Assembly (NCBI RefSeq): GCF_014805625.2
Contig: NW_023998415.1
Span: 39,932,195-39,996,194, forward strand
Source of the DNA: Glossina fuscipes
Taxonomy: Eukaryota > Arthropoda > Insecta > Diptera > Glossinidae
DNA: 64,000 bases
Direction of reading: 5' to 3'
Below the pieces are notes generated by a model. That model ran no database searches, was not told the DNA's origin, and was given only the letters and a program-made list of their open reading frames with translations. Shown here in pieces: positions 35,663-47,928 of the stretch. The translations under genes and the position numbers were made by a program. Numbering within the stretch: position 1 is the first letter of the stretch; every line of letters begins with the position of its first letter.

Positions 35663-36600
35663 GAGGCGCGCAGTCACAGAGCTATACATAGATAAATTCA
35701 ATTTATTTTGATTGAATTTAATTCTTTCATGTTGTTAGTGTTTGTTATTATTATTGTTAGCAGTTATTGTTGGTGTTGTTATTTTAATGTACTTTCCGCA
35801 TTTGGTAAATATCAACCATATCACAATTGACAGTTGTGTGTGCTTGCAACTCGATGCCTGTCACAAAACTAAGCATTACATTCGATCAAGTACACGATTA
35901 TCCCTCAAATGGGTGCGCGCCCGCTCGCGCCCTCACTACTTTACAGATAAGTACATTAACTATGAAATACACTGAAATACTTTTATTTCGAACGCATATT
36001 TCTAATTTGTCCTATTTTGTTGAAATCGCTTAAAACTAACATAATGTTAATGGATATATATGTATGCGTGCGTGAGTATATGCTTGCGATACAGTTCAAT
36101 TTTATATTTTATATTGTATTTATGTGTATATGCATGTGTGAGCTGCGCGTGCGTTTGTGTATTCAACTTTACTCTGTTTAGCTTGCTGTCCAAACTGTCA
36201 CTGTCATCGTTCGGTGATATTTGTGTGATCGCAACATACGGTATAAGTTCAATTGACAAGTGTGTTTGTCATACTAACTGGCAAACTACAAAACGAATTT
36301 ACTTTGTTGTTAGTTTATACTAAACGCAACAATCTCATGTTATATGCTTTATTATCATAAGTTCTGATATTAGTTTTTTTATTTTTTTTTTTATTATATA
36401 TATACACACTATATAAGGGGAAGTCATCCGCATTATAGGTTACATTCATATAAAAGTAAATTTATTTATAAAATTTTCTTACCAGATTTATCGAACTTCC
36501 AGATCGACTATAGAAAATTTATTTTTTTTTTAACATTTTACATAACGTTCCTTAAGAGTTTACGTATGTAGTACGAAATCTATTAACAACTGTTGAAAAA
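34941..36600. other. non-coding DNA with several microsatellites
   Basis: Contains AAAC repeats (35066-35087), TTTG repeats (35235-35252), a TA array (35555-35589), a purine-only GA/GAAA tract (35621-35665), TTA/TTG repeats (35744-35780) and TA at 36395-36405. Frames at 35742-36323 have no domain. Confidence 0.65.
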
Positions 36601-39600
36601 AAAAAAAAACAAAAAAATAGCAGAGAAATTAGCTCACGCAGTACACTTATGCGAATACTCGATACAATTTTTCACACCTTATACACTTAGCAACGTACGA
36701 TCTTGAACTAGTTTAAAGAATATTTTTTTGCAAGTCTCTAAAGACATCCTCCTAAAAAGAAAAATTCAACTTTAGGAAATCAGAAGGAAGAAGTCAATCA
36801 GTCAGTCTTTGATTAGAAGTTTACACCGGGTTTCATAATCAAAATATTTTCCAGTCTGTTATGAGTAGGGTTAAAAGATATATCTGGCCTTTGAGGTGTT
36901 TCTCTGCTTTAAAGTTTTAATCGCAATGCTTTGTCATAGCGCTGCAAGAAAACGTTGGAGCCTTTCTTTTGAGTCCGAAAGTAAACATCAACGAACTTCG
37001 TGGGTCTTTCACGATAAATCAAACCCCAATACCTTCGTTATTCTCCAAGATATTAGATACGTGACGTCGCAGGCTTCAGACGACCGTATTCTGTTCATAT
37101 AACTATTGCGTTTGCCTTAGAAGTCTGCAAAGACGTAAGAAGAGACTACGCTCAACAGCGAATCATATTCTATTAACACATATATCATTCTGCAAAACTG
37201 ACATTTTAAACGCTCGAACAGATGCGGATCTGGCAATCAATCAATTTATTTCATTGCCGTATGGCAAAAAAAGAAAATATGGACAACATTATTCGACATA
37301 GAAAAAGGCTTTTTATGTATCCAAGCGCTATTATTTAAATAAATCCGATTCGAAATTGTAAAAATGCTAGAGCATTATAGATGGCTTCAGCTAGCAAAGA
37401 AATCAATGAGCGTACTTCGAAAACCACCAATCTATCGTTTAAGATCGAAGGCTGCCAAAACCGATTAAGCACATTGAAGTCCCGAGTACTCAAAAAACGA
37501 TTGAAGTATCGAGAAAGCTCACACAAGATCTTTGCTTGCTTGATTGATGTTCAGCGGCAAAATCGAATAATTTTTACTGGTGTGCTATCCATAAAGTCTC
37601 CGCAACCTTGGGAAAAGGAACCATGCGAATAATGTTTCTTTCTGTTTAGGATAAATTATCGATGAGTATCATAGTTATCATAAACACTACATTATGACTA
37701 AACTTTTGCTATGAAAGGGAATAGAAAACTAGGAAAATGAATACAGTTCCCTAGAAAAGAGATGAGAAAAACAAATACACAGTATAGTAGCGTGTAGAAT
37801 TTGACTTGCTTCGTAAAGCAGATCTGATAAAAATATATTATATATGTTAGCGTGTCCTTCGTGGTCTGCTCGTAAATATTTAACTAAACTCTAGCGTTTT
37901 ACTCTACTTTCATTAAGAAAGTGCCAAATTTGAGTTTCTGTTCATAATGTTGTCGCTTTTTCATTTTCCTGGCGGAAGAACGAAACATCCTTTGGTCGAA
38001 TTCACAAGTCAAATTCTTTTTTTTTGCCGTTTTCGTAGACCAAAAGAGATTCACGAAAATTGCTCTACATCGACCGTAATAAAGTATAATCATAAACGAA
38101 AATATTTGAAGAAAAACGAGGCCTACGGCTAGAACCTTTTTTTATTGTTTCTTGATGCTTACATCATCACCCAATAATATTCATTCTTTATAAAATCTAT
38201 TACACACAACTAATCTCACACCTAATGGAGCATTCACTTTTAATGTTAAGATGGACAAAATTGTCACGTGAGTTCGTGCATAGCGATGTCCGATGGCACG
38301 CGGGTTGAGTAAATCGTTAACCACCACGAATTCTTAAAGTTCTTTTCATATAAAGAACCTGCAGAACCTTTGGAGTACCTAAACAAAGGGATGGAGTATA
38401 TTTTTTCTAGTCTAGTCTAGTCTAACTACAACTACCGCAGTGTCTTCCGTGGAGGAGAAACCTTAGTGAGTCCCTGGCTTTCGTAATAGCTGTCAATTAA
38501 TATGAAAAGCGAAGACCTTTAGACAGCGTACATAGCTACTTCACTTAAGGCTTTTTCATACACCGCGGATCCTAAATTGTTTTAATATTTTCCCGTCGAT
38601 TTTTACCTTTGGTGGAGCAATATCGGCACAGCCTACAAGAAAACATTCGTCGGATGGATCTTCATACTAGAAAAGAAAGCTACTCGAAGAAAAAAAAATC
38701 TGTACTCACATATCTTTTGACTTCTCTATCGGGAACATTTCCCGGTGACGGGAATGCGGACATAGGATGTTTATGAGTATCTGCGACCATATAGCCATGG
38801 CCAGTCAAAGTGTGAAGGAAAATATTCTTCCCCTAATATCGTTGTAAAAGTATTTTGCACAGCAAAAAGTACCGTTCGAAGCATTGCGCCGGATATATGT
38901 ATTTCGTTTTTTCGAATAATTTTCATCAGAAGATTTCTTTAAATTCAAGCTTCTGGTCTTCCGTTTGTAAGTCTTGATCACCGTCGAAACTCGTGAAATT
39001 GTTAGTTGTTGGTGGGTGGATCGCCTTTAATGGCGTTCTTTATATATTTGTTGGAATGGAGCTTTTTTTTTGTATAGATTTCTATAGTTTTTATATCACT
39101 CTGTATTAGACACTACCCATAAATGGAATTTCAAGGACTCGAAATCATCCGTTATAAAAATTGTAAAAAACAAAAGTTGAAATGTTGTTACTATGTTCGA
39201 GTTAATTTTTGCTTACAACTTATTGCCCTTCCACTGAATATTCTATCTGTTTTGTGAATCTAATCGAATCGAATTACCCCCGTATGTAAAGTATATGAAA
39301 CCAACGAGTGCTGAAAGAGCATATTCGACTCTCGAATTTGTTGCAATTAGTTTTGCTTTAGAAACATGTATAATTGCTAATGATTGCTCAGAGGCCGATT
39401 TATGGTTTTCTATATCGAGTAAATTCGATGCCAGTGTTTGGGTCCTCGCTAAAACGTATAGTTAGTTTGTAGTTATTGATAAAGTATGCAGTTTCCTTGC
39501 TGTCGAATGAAACGTGTTTTGATGGTAGAAATTGCTGTTTGCCTCTGTTTGTTCTTTGAAATTGTTACTACAACTAATACAAATAATTTGACGTTTCATT

Positions 39601-40414
39601 CTCGAAGCAGGCGCTATTTGCTCGACAGTATTTTTACCAATAAATCCAGAAATCTCCAACGCATGCATGTGGTCGTGTCATTAAGAAAATGGAAAAATTT
39701 TTTTTAATACGCCTTCGAAGCCGTAATTTTAATCAAAACACCTACTCAAAGTGAGAGCACAAACGGAAGTAGTATCGTCGAAAATAGGTTTCATTCCCAT
39801 CAATTGTAAACAAAAAAAAAAAAAAAAAACTTCTAGGAAGAGTAAAGGAAGGGAAAAAAAAACGACTTGTTTTCAAAAGTGAGTTTTTATGTTACGTTTT
39901 TTTCCTCTTTATATAATTTTTTTTTTTTTCAATTTTAATCACAATGAGTTAAGGCGCGATCGTGTAACATCTTGATGACATTTATGGTTATAATAACAAC
40001 TGCCCCAGCAGAAGCAGAAAGAGTAAAAAAAAAAGTAGAAAACTACGGTAAAATAGAGTAAAATTGAATGGTTAAATATCGATGCATGATACGAGCAATA
40101 ACAACTATGACATCAGCAACAACATGGGATAGTATGTAACAAAGGCAGCTGTTGATAGCACTTTAAGCACTTGTCCATGTAAACAAGTGATGGCAAATAT
40201 TATGCGCTTTTTTTTTTTTTTTGTGTGCGGTTATTTGTTGTTATTGTTATTGTCAATAAAAGAAAATTATTAAATGAGTTGAAGATCAATTGATCGTTTG
40301 ATCAAATCATTGATCGGTGAGTGGATTTTAATGAATTACCCAGAAATGCGTGTTTGGCATTTGAAGTGACACTTGTTGAAATTGCTGATCAATTTTCTTA
40401 ACTTAACATGCACC
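36601..40414. other. non-coding DNA, no recognised gene
   Basis: Frames at 36896-37102, 37381-37632 (plus), 37335-37526 (minus) and 39486-39707 were read and match nothing I know. A short (CTAGT)n lies at 38407-38424. Bases 38570-38900 are GC-balanced but closed in all frames. A runs lie near 36596-36609 and 39812-39829. Confidence 0.6.
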
Positions 40415-40442
40415 AAAAAAAAAAAAAAAAAAAAAAAAAAAA
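40415..40442. repeat. A28 homopolymer
   Basis: Twenty-eight A. Confidence 0.95.
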
Positions 40443-40754
40443 CAGAAAAAAGAAAAGTAAAATAATAATACTAATAAACGATAGAAAATAAAAATGGAAA
40501 GGAAGAAAGAAGGAAAATTATTGATGCTCTTGCAACACAATGTCCACACTCAATTACTTGGAATGTTAACAACAATATTATTGTGATTAGTGCTATTGAA
40601 TTTAGCTCATAGCTAGTTTATATGATTTGTCATTCAATCCCAGAACAGGATATTCGGCAGAAATGTTTCTTTCGCTATTTTAAAAAAGAATCATTTTATC
40701 GAATGATTGTCTTATCGCTTTATTATATTTCATTTGTTTTCTCCTTCGTTTGTT

Positions 40755-40840
40755 AGTATGTATGTATGTATGTATGTATCTATACCTATATATATATATG
40801 TATATATATATATTTCGTATATATATATACATATAGTATA
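40755..40840. repeat. (GTAT)n and interrupted TA array
   Basis: Six GTAT units (40755-40778), then TA-rich sequence with TATATATATA blocks to about 40838, containing a palindromic CGTATATATATATACATATAG-like region. Confidence 0.9.
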
Positions 40841-41229
40841 CCCGAAGTATATCGGTGTGTATCACTTGTTTTAGTTGTTGGTGTCTTTCGATTTATGTAA
40901 AATGTTTGAAATGAGTTTTTAAAAGCATTTTTCAAACACTTTGTCACTTTTGCATGCAAGCCATCTGTTATTGTATGTGGTGCGTTGTCCTGTGTTGTAT
41001 TGTGTGTATGCCGGTATGATGGTGATTGCATGTAACGCATAGACTAAAACACACAATCTTACATATTAAACAATTTACACACATTCACTTGTGATTGATT
41101 GTCGACGATTTGAATGAACGGACAGACAGACAGGCGGTTAGTTAGTTAGTTATACACGTAGACATTTATGCTTTGCATTCAGACACCGATTTTAACTTGA
41201 AAGCTTTTTCAATACATTTTTTATGGTTA

Positions 41230-41310
41230 TTATTATTGTTGTTGTTGTTGTTGTTGTTGTCATCGTTGTTGCCGTTCTTGTTGTGGCTTTTGTTGTTGTT
41301 GTTGTTGTTC
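41230..41310. repeat. (TTG)n, two blocks
   Basis: Two TTG blocks (41236-41260 and 41291-41309) separated by CATCGTTGTTGCCG-type sequence. The Leu-only and Val-only frames here are artefacts. Confidence 0.9.
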
Positions 41311-41818
41311 CTGATTTTAGTTGTAGCTTTATTTATTTATTTATTATATTTTCTTTTTTTTCTTTACTTTTTTTTTTTTTTGTAAATTTTTTTTTTTTCT
41401 TATTTTTGTTTTTGAAAAATGATTCAAGTTTTTATGTTATTTGTTGCCTCCAATTTGCAACTAAACGTGTGACTACTATTCATTCAGTTCGCTACGATTT
41501 GACTGTTGTTGCTGCTGTTGCCGTTATTACAGCACCTTGTCCAACTGAATAACTACATAATACATCTACACACACTAATGCCTATATATGCAATTGAACA
41601 CATGTTTATACAAATATGTGTTATATGTTGCGTGCACCAAATTCTTTCATAAAAGAGTTGTACGACGGTAACGATTTGAGTTTGTGTATAAGTGTGTGTG
41701 TATTGTGTAAATTGATAAATGTTTTGATATTTAGATACATTTTACAATTCACTTGCTGTGTTTATTTTTATGTCTACATATTAGAAAAGTTTAACAATTT
41801 TTTAAGCGAAAAAAGTAA

Positions 41819-41819
<1 letters not shown>
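41311..41819. other. T-rich then non-coding DNA
   Basis: T runs at 41369-41381 and 41388-41398, followed by ordinary AT-rich DNA with no gene. Confidence 0.65.

Positions 41820-41849
<30 letters not shown>
41820..41849. repeat. A30 homopolymer
   Basis: Thirty A, followed directly by TTTTT. Confidence 0.95.
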
Positions 41850-41853
<4 letters not shown>

Positions 41854-43259
41854 TACTAAAATTATAAAAAAGATAAATAAACACTTGAATGGTTGCTGAT
41901 TATTAGTTCGATTTGTAAATCAACGTTTCGTCATTATTTAGTTGTCAACGACAAACAGGTGTTTTACGTTGTATTCACATTTACCATGTGATATGAGTAA
42001 CGGTGACATAAAAAAAAAAATTTTTTTCAATGAATCCTAGGTCAACAAGCCCGATGTACTCTTGTCTCTTTTATTTTTTGCTTTTCTCTTCAATGTTCGG
42101 TACCTGACGTCAAAGTAATTGCAGGTTAAACACTTTTATATTTGCCTATGGCTTTTAATAATGCCGAACGTTTTTCTTTTTTCACTGTTAAGTCAAGTCA
42201 TGATATCTGCAGACTTTGACTGATGTTTTCAACCAATTCGCTTTTAATGGAAATTTTCGTAAAAATATTTGTATTAAAAAAAAAAATTATGAAAAATATT
42301 TTGCAATTAAATGAAAATTGATATAAAGCAATTGCACAAAAAGCCGTTAGAAAAGTTGTGCTCCGGTAGGCATCACCTTCAAACAAGTGAACAAAAAAAA
42401 AGAAAGAAAAAAATGCAAAAATTCTTTGTTAATCTTGAGTAGGGCAAGAAACCTTTAGATATATGGATCTTGAGAAATATTGATTCTGCGTTTATGATTG
42501 ATTATTGCTTAGGTTCTTGACCGCAATATTTACAAACTTTCTCCTTCCGTTCGTTACTGTGACTCTTCGACTTTAATTTTATTCTAATATATGTTGCATT
42601 GTGTACGTATTGTGCTTTGTTCTAATCAACTTTTACTGAAACCTACTTTGTGTGAACTAAATCCAATCGTGTGAACTAAATCCGAACGGAGTAGAACTTA
42701 GGAATTTCGAATATAGAAACTCGAAAAAAGAATAACATGCCGGTTTTACTTGGGGTAAGTGATAAACCATTATGAACGCAGTTAAGTCCCATAAGTTAGA
42801 TTCGAGATTATTATTATCAGATGTGACAATGAAGGTCATCTAAAGTTTCACATCGTACGAAAAACATTTGTAGGGATATCATATGGGCCCAAATCACTAT
42901 GTTGTGGAACTTTCAAGGCGATATGAATTTCCCCAAAAAATCTTTGGCGCAATAACACGTTTCCAAGAAAATTCAAACAAGGATAACTTGTACGTTACAA
43001 GTTTATGATTCATTCTGTCAAATAGTTGAGATATGTTACATGTAAGCTTGAAAGTAGATTAGTGAATACGGATATATCTTTAGAAAAGCCATGTCGACCT
43101 GACAATGACATCGGCTTTCTCTCAGTCGAAAATCTCTCCATATCCGAATCACGCAAATAATATGAACAATACACTGAGTTTAAGAATTCATCTCCAATCG
43201 CTGGCATTAATTTTAAAATTATTTTTATTCCCTAAACCATTTGTGCTGCAAGAGTGCAT
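41850..43259. other. non-coding DNA, no recognised gene
   Basis: A 14-bp direct repeat TGTGAACTAAATCC occurs at 42651 and 42670 (period 19). Frames at 42198-42386, 42657-42839 and 43010-43207 (all minus) show no domain. The R1 fragment that follows may extend left to about 43090. Confidence 0.6.
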
Positions 43260-43420
43260 CAAGTTCAGACTTGATGTAGGTTCATCTTCTATTATACCGA
43301 TCTGTCCGCCTTTTCATGTATTTTTATGTTCAAACTGTATGTCGCAAGTTTTGAAATATTTTGATGAAATTTAGAACACCGACACTGTCTTACCGAAGGA
43401 CGAACTATTCAAAATGACCA
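43260..43420 (-). repeat. R1 dispersed repeat, internal fragment
   Basis: On the minus strand: TTTTGAATAGTTCGTCCTTC, GTGTTCTAAATTTCATCAAA then ATATTTCAAAA, then GGCGGACAGATCGG. Order and spacing match the fragments at 26555 and 46743. Confidence 0.75.
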
Positions 43421-46400
43421 TAAGAAGTCTTCAGAAATGATTATGCGTTATAAAGTTAAAGTGATTGGCAACTTTTATAGAATGCTGCCATTCATTTATA
43501 CATACAGCATACTAATGCTTTACTGCATATTATATTTATTGTCTGTCTGTCTGTGTGTCTGCGTGCGCTTGTGTATGTGTGTTCATGTTATTTTATGTAT
43601 ATGATTATGTGCATATATGTGCATGTGCATGTTTGTGAGCAAATTCTGGCAGACAATAACTGAACCAATACAAAAGATAACTCGTTGGAGACAGACAGAA
43701 ACTCTAGACGGGCTTTCAAAGTATTGTACATATATAGATAGATACATATGCACACAAACTAATTTTAGTTTTAAAACTCAATTGTGACTTGAAGACACAA
43801 TTGATGATGATTGTGCTAAAGGAAATTTTCAAAAAAGAAAAAAGAGAAAGAATACGAAACGTACACTGATGAGGAAAGTGCACATAAAGCTATTATTAAA
43901 TACGAAATAAATCAGAAATTATTACAAATGATTTCAGGCTTCTGTTCTGCACTGTTACAACGATATTATATTTTATATGAGTACACAATGCCCCGATTGA
44001 GGAATATATTCGTGCGCACACAGGACGAAATAAGCATCTTTTCAAGTAAACTGATCAGCATCAATATTCTGCATTGGTATGTTATAATGGACATTCATTC
44101 AGTCATTTGGTATCGGTAATGGTAATGGTAATGGTTTGATTTTCTCTCTAATCACACATGGCGTCTTCCAGCTATTGTTCCTGAATATCAATCAATATTG
44201 TTATACTATCTTGCTTTATGCGCTGTGCTGAGTGCAATATGTATTCTGTGCATATAGTAACCGGAATTTATTATTCAGGCAATAGTAAGTAATTCATTTA
44301 AGTTAAAAGCTACTGTTTTTCCTAATCATACTTTTCCATGCTTTGTGATGTTTACAACGAGGAAAATGAAATTGAATATTAAAGATGAATATTTCATCTA
44401 TGAGATTCGAACAAAACTTTTTGGTAAAAATATGTGTTATTATGGATTGTACTCGCATATAAATTCTAGCAAAGCAGGCGTATTCATTCCGGCATTCCCG
44501 TTGATATCCAACAGTTACAAAAAAGAAAATTAATGTAGAATCGTGGGATTGGTGCTACAAAGTCCTCGTAAGATTCCGGGAGGGTTAGATTAAGAGGTAA
44601 AATCCGTTCATAGCATTCTTCATATGTTGGATATTAAATGGCTCGCCGCACGACTCAACTTTTCAGCTTTAGCAAAGACTCGTTGTGCTCGAACTAATTC
44701 CCTATCCCTTTAATAGGACTTCCGACTTGAGTTTTCCAATTTTGATTTTTCAAAAGCTTCAGTAAACGCTTCAAGAATGAGATCTAAACGAATATTCACC
44801 TAAAAATTTGAAATCTGTCGTTTCAGTTGGTGTATGTTCTATTAGATGTGACCCGACTTTTTTTTTTTTTTTTTTTAGTGAATAAATTATTGCATAAATT
44901 TTTTTAACAATTTCGGATACTTATTATGCAGAAAGTGATTTTTCGTTTCTGTTGTGCGCGTCACATTTCGAAACAATTCGTTTTATGTTAACGCCGATGA
45001 TGTTCTTTATGCCAACCAGCAGCCAATCACTTTTGATTACCAATGATTTAAATGCATCAGTATACACTCACTCTTAACTTACACACAATTCAGGTGAATT
45101 ATAATACATAGCCGTTGCTCCACTTGATCTTGTTGTTGTGGCTGATTTGTGATCTGATTGTTTACAAGGCTCTTATCTTTTGCTGCATCTCACTTCTATC
45201 CTTTCCTTTTCATCTGCTGACTTTGCTCTGCATTACCTTATATTAATCCTTTTCATTCACAATTGTTTACCTTCAATGAAATATTGATCAGTGAAAATTT
45301 TCACGTACATACCTGCATATATGTAAGTATATGCGTTTGCGTATATATTCAGATAGCTTCTGGACGTAATGAATTTTATGATACAAAATTTTGTGCTCAT
45401 TTCGTTTGAAGCAGTCAGCAATAACTGATTTAATGGTCACTCACTACTGAATATGCGCGCACATGCGCACGCACGTACACTTTATTGGGAACTTCATTTA
45501 ATATTGTACACATCACGTAGACGTAATTCATCTGAATTAGTATCATTAGTGTTGACGGTTATGATGGGTATCAGTGGTACTTCATTACACATAAACAAAA
45601 GGGCCACAAAACGATGCAAACATGAAAGGGTGAAAAGGTAAAGAGAACGACATATAGAGAGAAGGAGAAAAAAAAAGTAAAAAAAAAAAGAAGAAGAGTT
45701 TTTATTAATTCTGGCGCCGTTTTCTTACCTTGATATAATTTTTTGGTATTTTTCGAGAATTTCCTGTTTAAGATCCCACATGGTTTAAATGACAAGTGCC
45801 ACTGGAGAAAGTAGGTAATCGCTTTTATCATAATGTCAGCCCTTTAAGAGATCTTTTTTGTTGTTGTTGTTGTTGTTGCTCACCGAAAAAAGATGGATAA
45901 TGATTCGGTAATCTACCTCAAGGTTCAAATATCATATGTTTTCTGCTTTTTCAGATGTAATTTTTTTAGTGTCAGAACGTTTTTAGCGATAAAATGATTA
46001 GCAGGGCCAATCTTTCACAATAATAGCTACTAAAAATTGCATTGCTATAAAGTCATCAGAAATATTAGCCGCCACTTAATTGCGGCCTCAGTAAACTTAT
46101 GCAGCTTGCATATGAGCAACGCAACTTAAAAATTTTTTATGCTGTCACAACTGCTCGCCTTCCAAACGTATCAGAGCCTTTGGGGAAAAATATTGTCAGC
46201 TGCACTTTAATTAGGCAATTTTCTTGCGACATAATGTATGCATGCCTACGCATGCTTAGTGTTAGCATTGATGTTAAAGGTGTGTTATATTAAGTGTTGC
46301 TGCATACTGTTTCGGTTTATTTATTCATTTTTACTTTTTCAAGTCATAAATATTCAAACTTGAATTTGTGGTCGACTATGCCTGCCCCTGCGGTTTACCT

Positions 46401-46742
46401 TTCACCGCTTCTTCTTTAATTATTCATTGAGTAAATACCATAATTCTACTGAAAGCATATAACAATCTTACCTCTGTCACACTCATCATTATATTATGTT
46501 AGATGGCAATAGCAGCCCGCATATCATAGTATCATAATACTTCAACCATTGACACGACGATTGTATGCGAAATTATTCAAAAATTACCGCAGCGTTCAGG
46601 TCCAACGTTTTCATATCAATTTCAAATGCCAAAATACTACTACTTACACTTACACTTTTGCCAGGAAATTTTGAAAATTACAATTTTTTTCCACACACAC
46701 ATTTTCAGAATGGCGCGTCGAAAAAGTGAACCGATTCGAATC
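43421..46742. other. non-coding DNA, no recognised gene
   Basis: GT-rich patch at 43542-43635 with TGTCTG and TGCATG units, a (GGTAAT)n run at about 44115-44136, T19 at 44859-44877, TTG repeats at 45858-45879, and A-rich DNA at 45668-45690. Frames at 43928-44119, 44345-44533, 45453-45641 and 46099-46293 have no domain. Confidence 0.6.
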
Positions 46743-46935
46743 ATTTTCAATAGCGTTCGTTCTTGGGTCAAAACACGTCACTGTATCAAATTTCGTCAAA
46801 ATATCTCAAGAATCGCAAAGTTTAACTTGAACACAAATTTACATCGACAGACATCAGACGGGCAGACTGATAGACGGACCGACAGACTTAAATCAATTCA
46901 GTTGACGATTCTGAATCGATCAGTATAATAAAATA
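46743..46935 (+). repeat. R1 dispersed repeat, internal fragment
   Basis: Shows TTTTCAATAGCGTTCGTTCT then TGG, AAATTTCGTCAAAATATCTC, then a run of CAGAC/GACGGACC units (46848-46890), then TCAATTCAGTTGACGATTCT. These are the blocks seen in copy 1, in the same order. The 100-codon frame over it (46626-46928) is therefore repeat-derived. Confidence 0.8.
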
Positions 46936-47483
46936 TGGGTCTATCTTAAGCTCTTCTGTGTGACGCATGCGTATTCACCAACTCAATATACTCTGCACCA
47001 CAAGTGATGAAGGGCACAAATAGGCAAAAAAGTTGCATTTATATCTTCACCTATATATAATAATATAACACCGATAGAAAGAACTTTCGCTCAACACTTT
47101 TAAATGTTAAGTAAGAAAGAAATTTTCCTGTTGTCCACCTCTCTGCTTCCCTATATCAATTGTGTGTATCGGCTATACGTGAAATATGGCCAGAGTAAAG
47201 GCGAACACAGAGTTCCAAACATGCTATTCTTGTCAATCTATCACATATATTAACTGGACCGTTGAGGATACCAAGCTAAACCATCGCAGTATTACAAGAG
47301 ATGATAAAACTGAAACAATATATAAGAATTTACCATTACGTCACTTATCAAGTACTTGCACTCCCAGATAGATTCAAGATGCGAACTTTTTTTATTGTTA
47401 GATGTTATTGCATTAAATTGTGACGCTGGACCGCTGGAAGATAAGTTCCTTACCTCTTTTTATAATATTTCACTTGTTTCCGT

Positions 47484-47518
<35 letters not shown>

Positions 47519-47634
47519 ATTTGAATTTACTTCATTTAATTTTATTTTTATATCAACTTAATTCTACTTATCTCATTTTTTTTTCATTTGTTTTCTCTTT
47601 GCATTCGTTAACGCGCACACACACGTATATTCTC
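46936..47634. other. non-coding DNA with T32 tract
   Basis: T32 at 47486-47517. The 172-codon frame that begins at 47356 passes through it as poly-Phe before entering the retroposed segment, so its length is fortuitous. Confidence 0.7.
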
Positions 47635-47928
47635 TTACTTTATATTGGCGAAGCCACTGCGGCCGACTTCGTGACCAGGCTGCTCCACCAAACTAAGACG
47701 GCTAGAGAGATAGCGGATGGAGAGGTGAGAGCGTGGGAGCTAATAGGGTATTCCAGTAACGTCCTACCAATATGGAACGCACTAATTACAACTAGTATCC
47801 GGGAAGTAATATATAACGCATGGCGGTCATATGGCAGAGTGTGTGGGTTAGTTTTTGCACATAGGCGCCACTGAAGGCGCCTCCTGGTCACATAGTGAAA
47901 AAAAACAAAAAAACACATTTTTACTTTA
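47635..47928 (+). mobile_element. GC-rich retroposed segment with A-rich tail
   Basis: Bases 47643-47897 are far more GC-rich than the flanks, then change abruptly to an A-rich tail (about 47898-47918). TTACTTTA occurs directly before (47635-47642) and directly after (47921-47928), as expected for a short target-site duplication. Near the 3' end is the self-complementary GGCGCC-ACTGAA-GGCGCC block (47865-47883). The segment is open in one forward frame (ending HRRH at 47874) and in one minus frame, but neither resembles a known protein. Candidates are a 5'-truncated LINE, an unusual SINE or a retropseudogene. No clear pol III boxes were seen. Confidence 0.5.

Noticed and set aside
41106..41150. 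GAACGGACAGACAGACAGG resembling the R1 GACGGAC tract
   Set aside because: The flanks are short GACA and GTTA repeats and no other R1 block is nearby. A simple repeat is the better explanation.
45711..45725. TGGCGCCG, similar to the start of a lysine-tRNA primer binding site of LTR retrotransposons
   Set aside because: Eight bases only, with no LTR, polypurine tract or gag/pol frame around it.
47356..47874. 172-codon open frame, the longest in the window
   Set aside because: It owes its length to a T32 tract and to a GC-rich retroposed insert joined by chance. The two halves have different origins.
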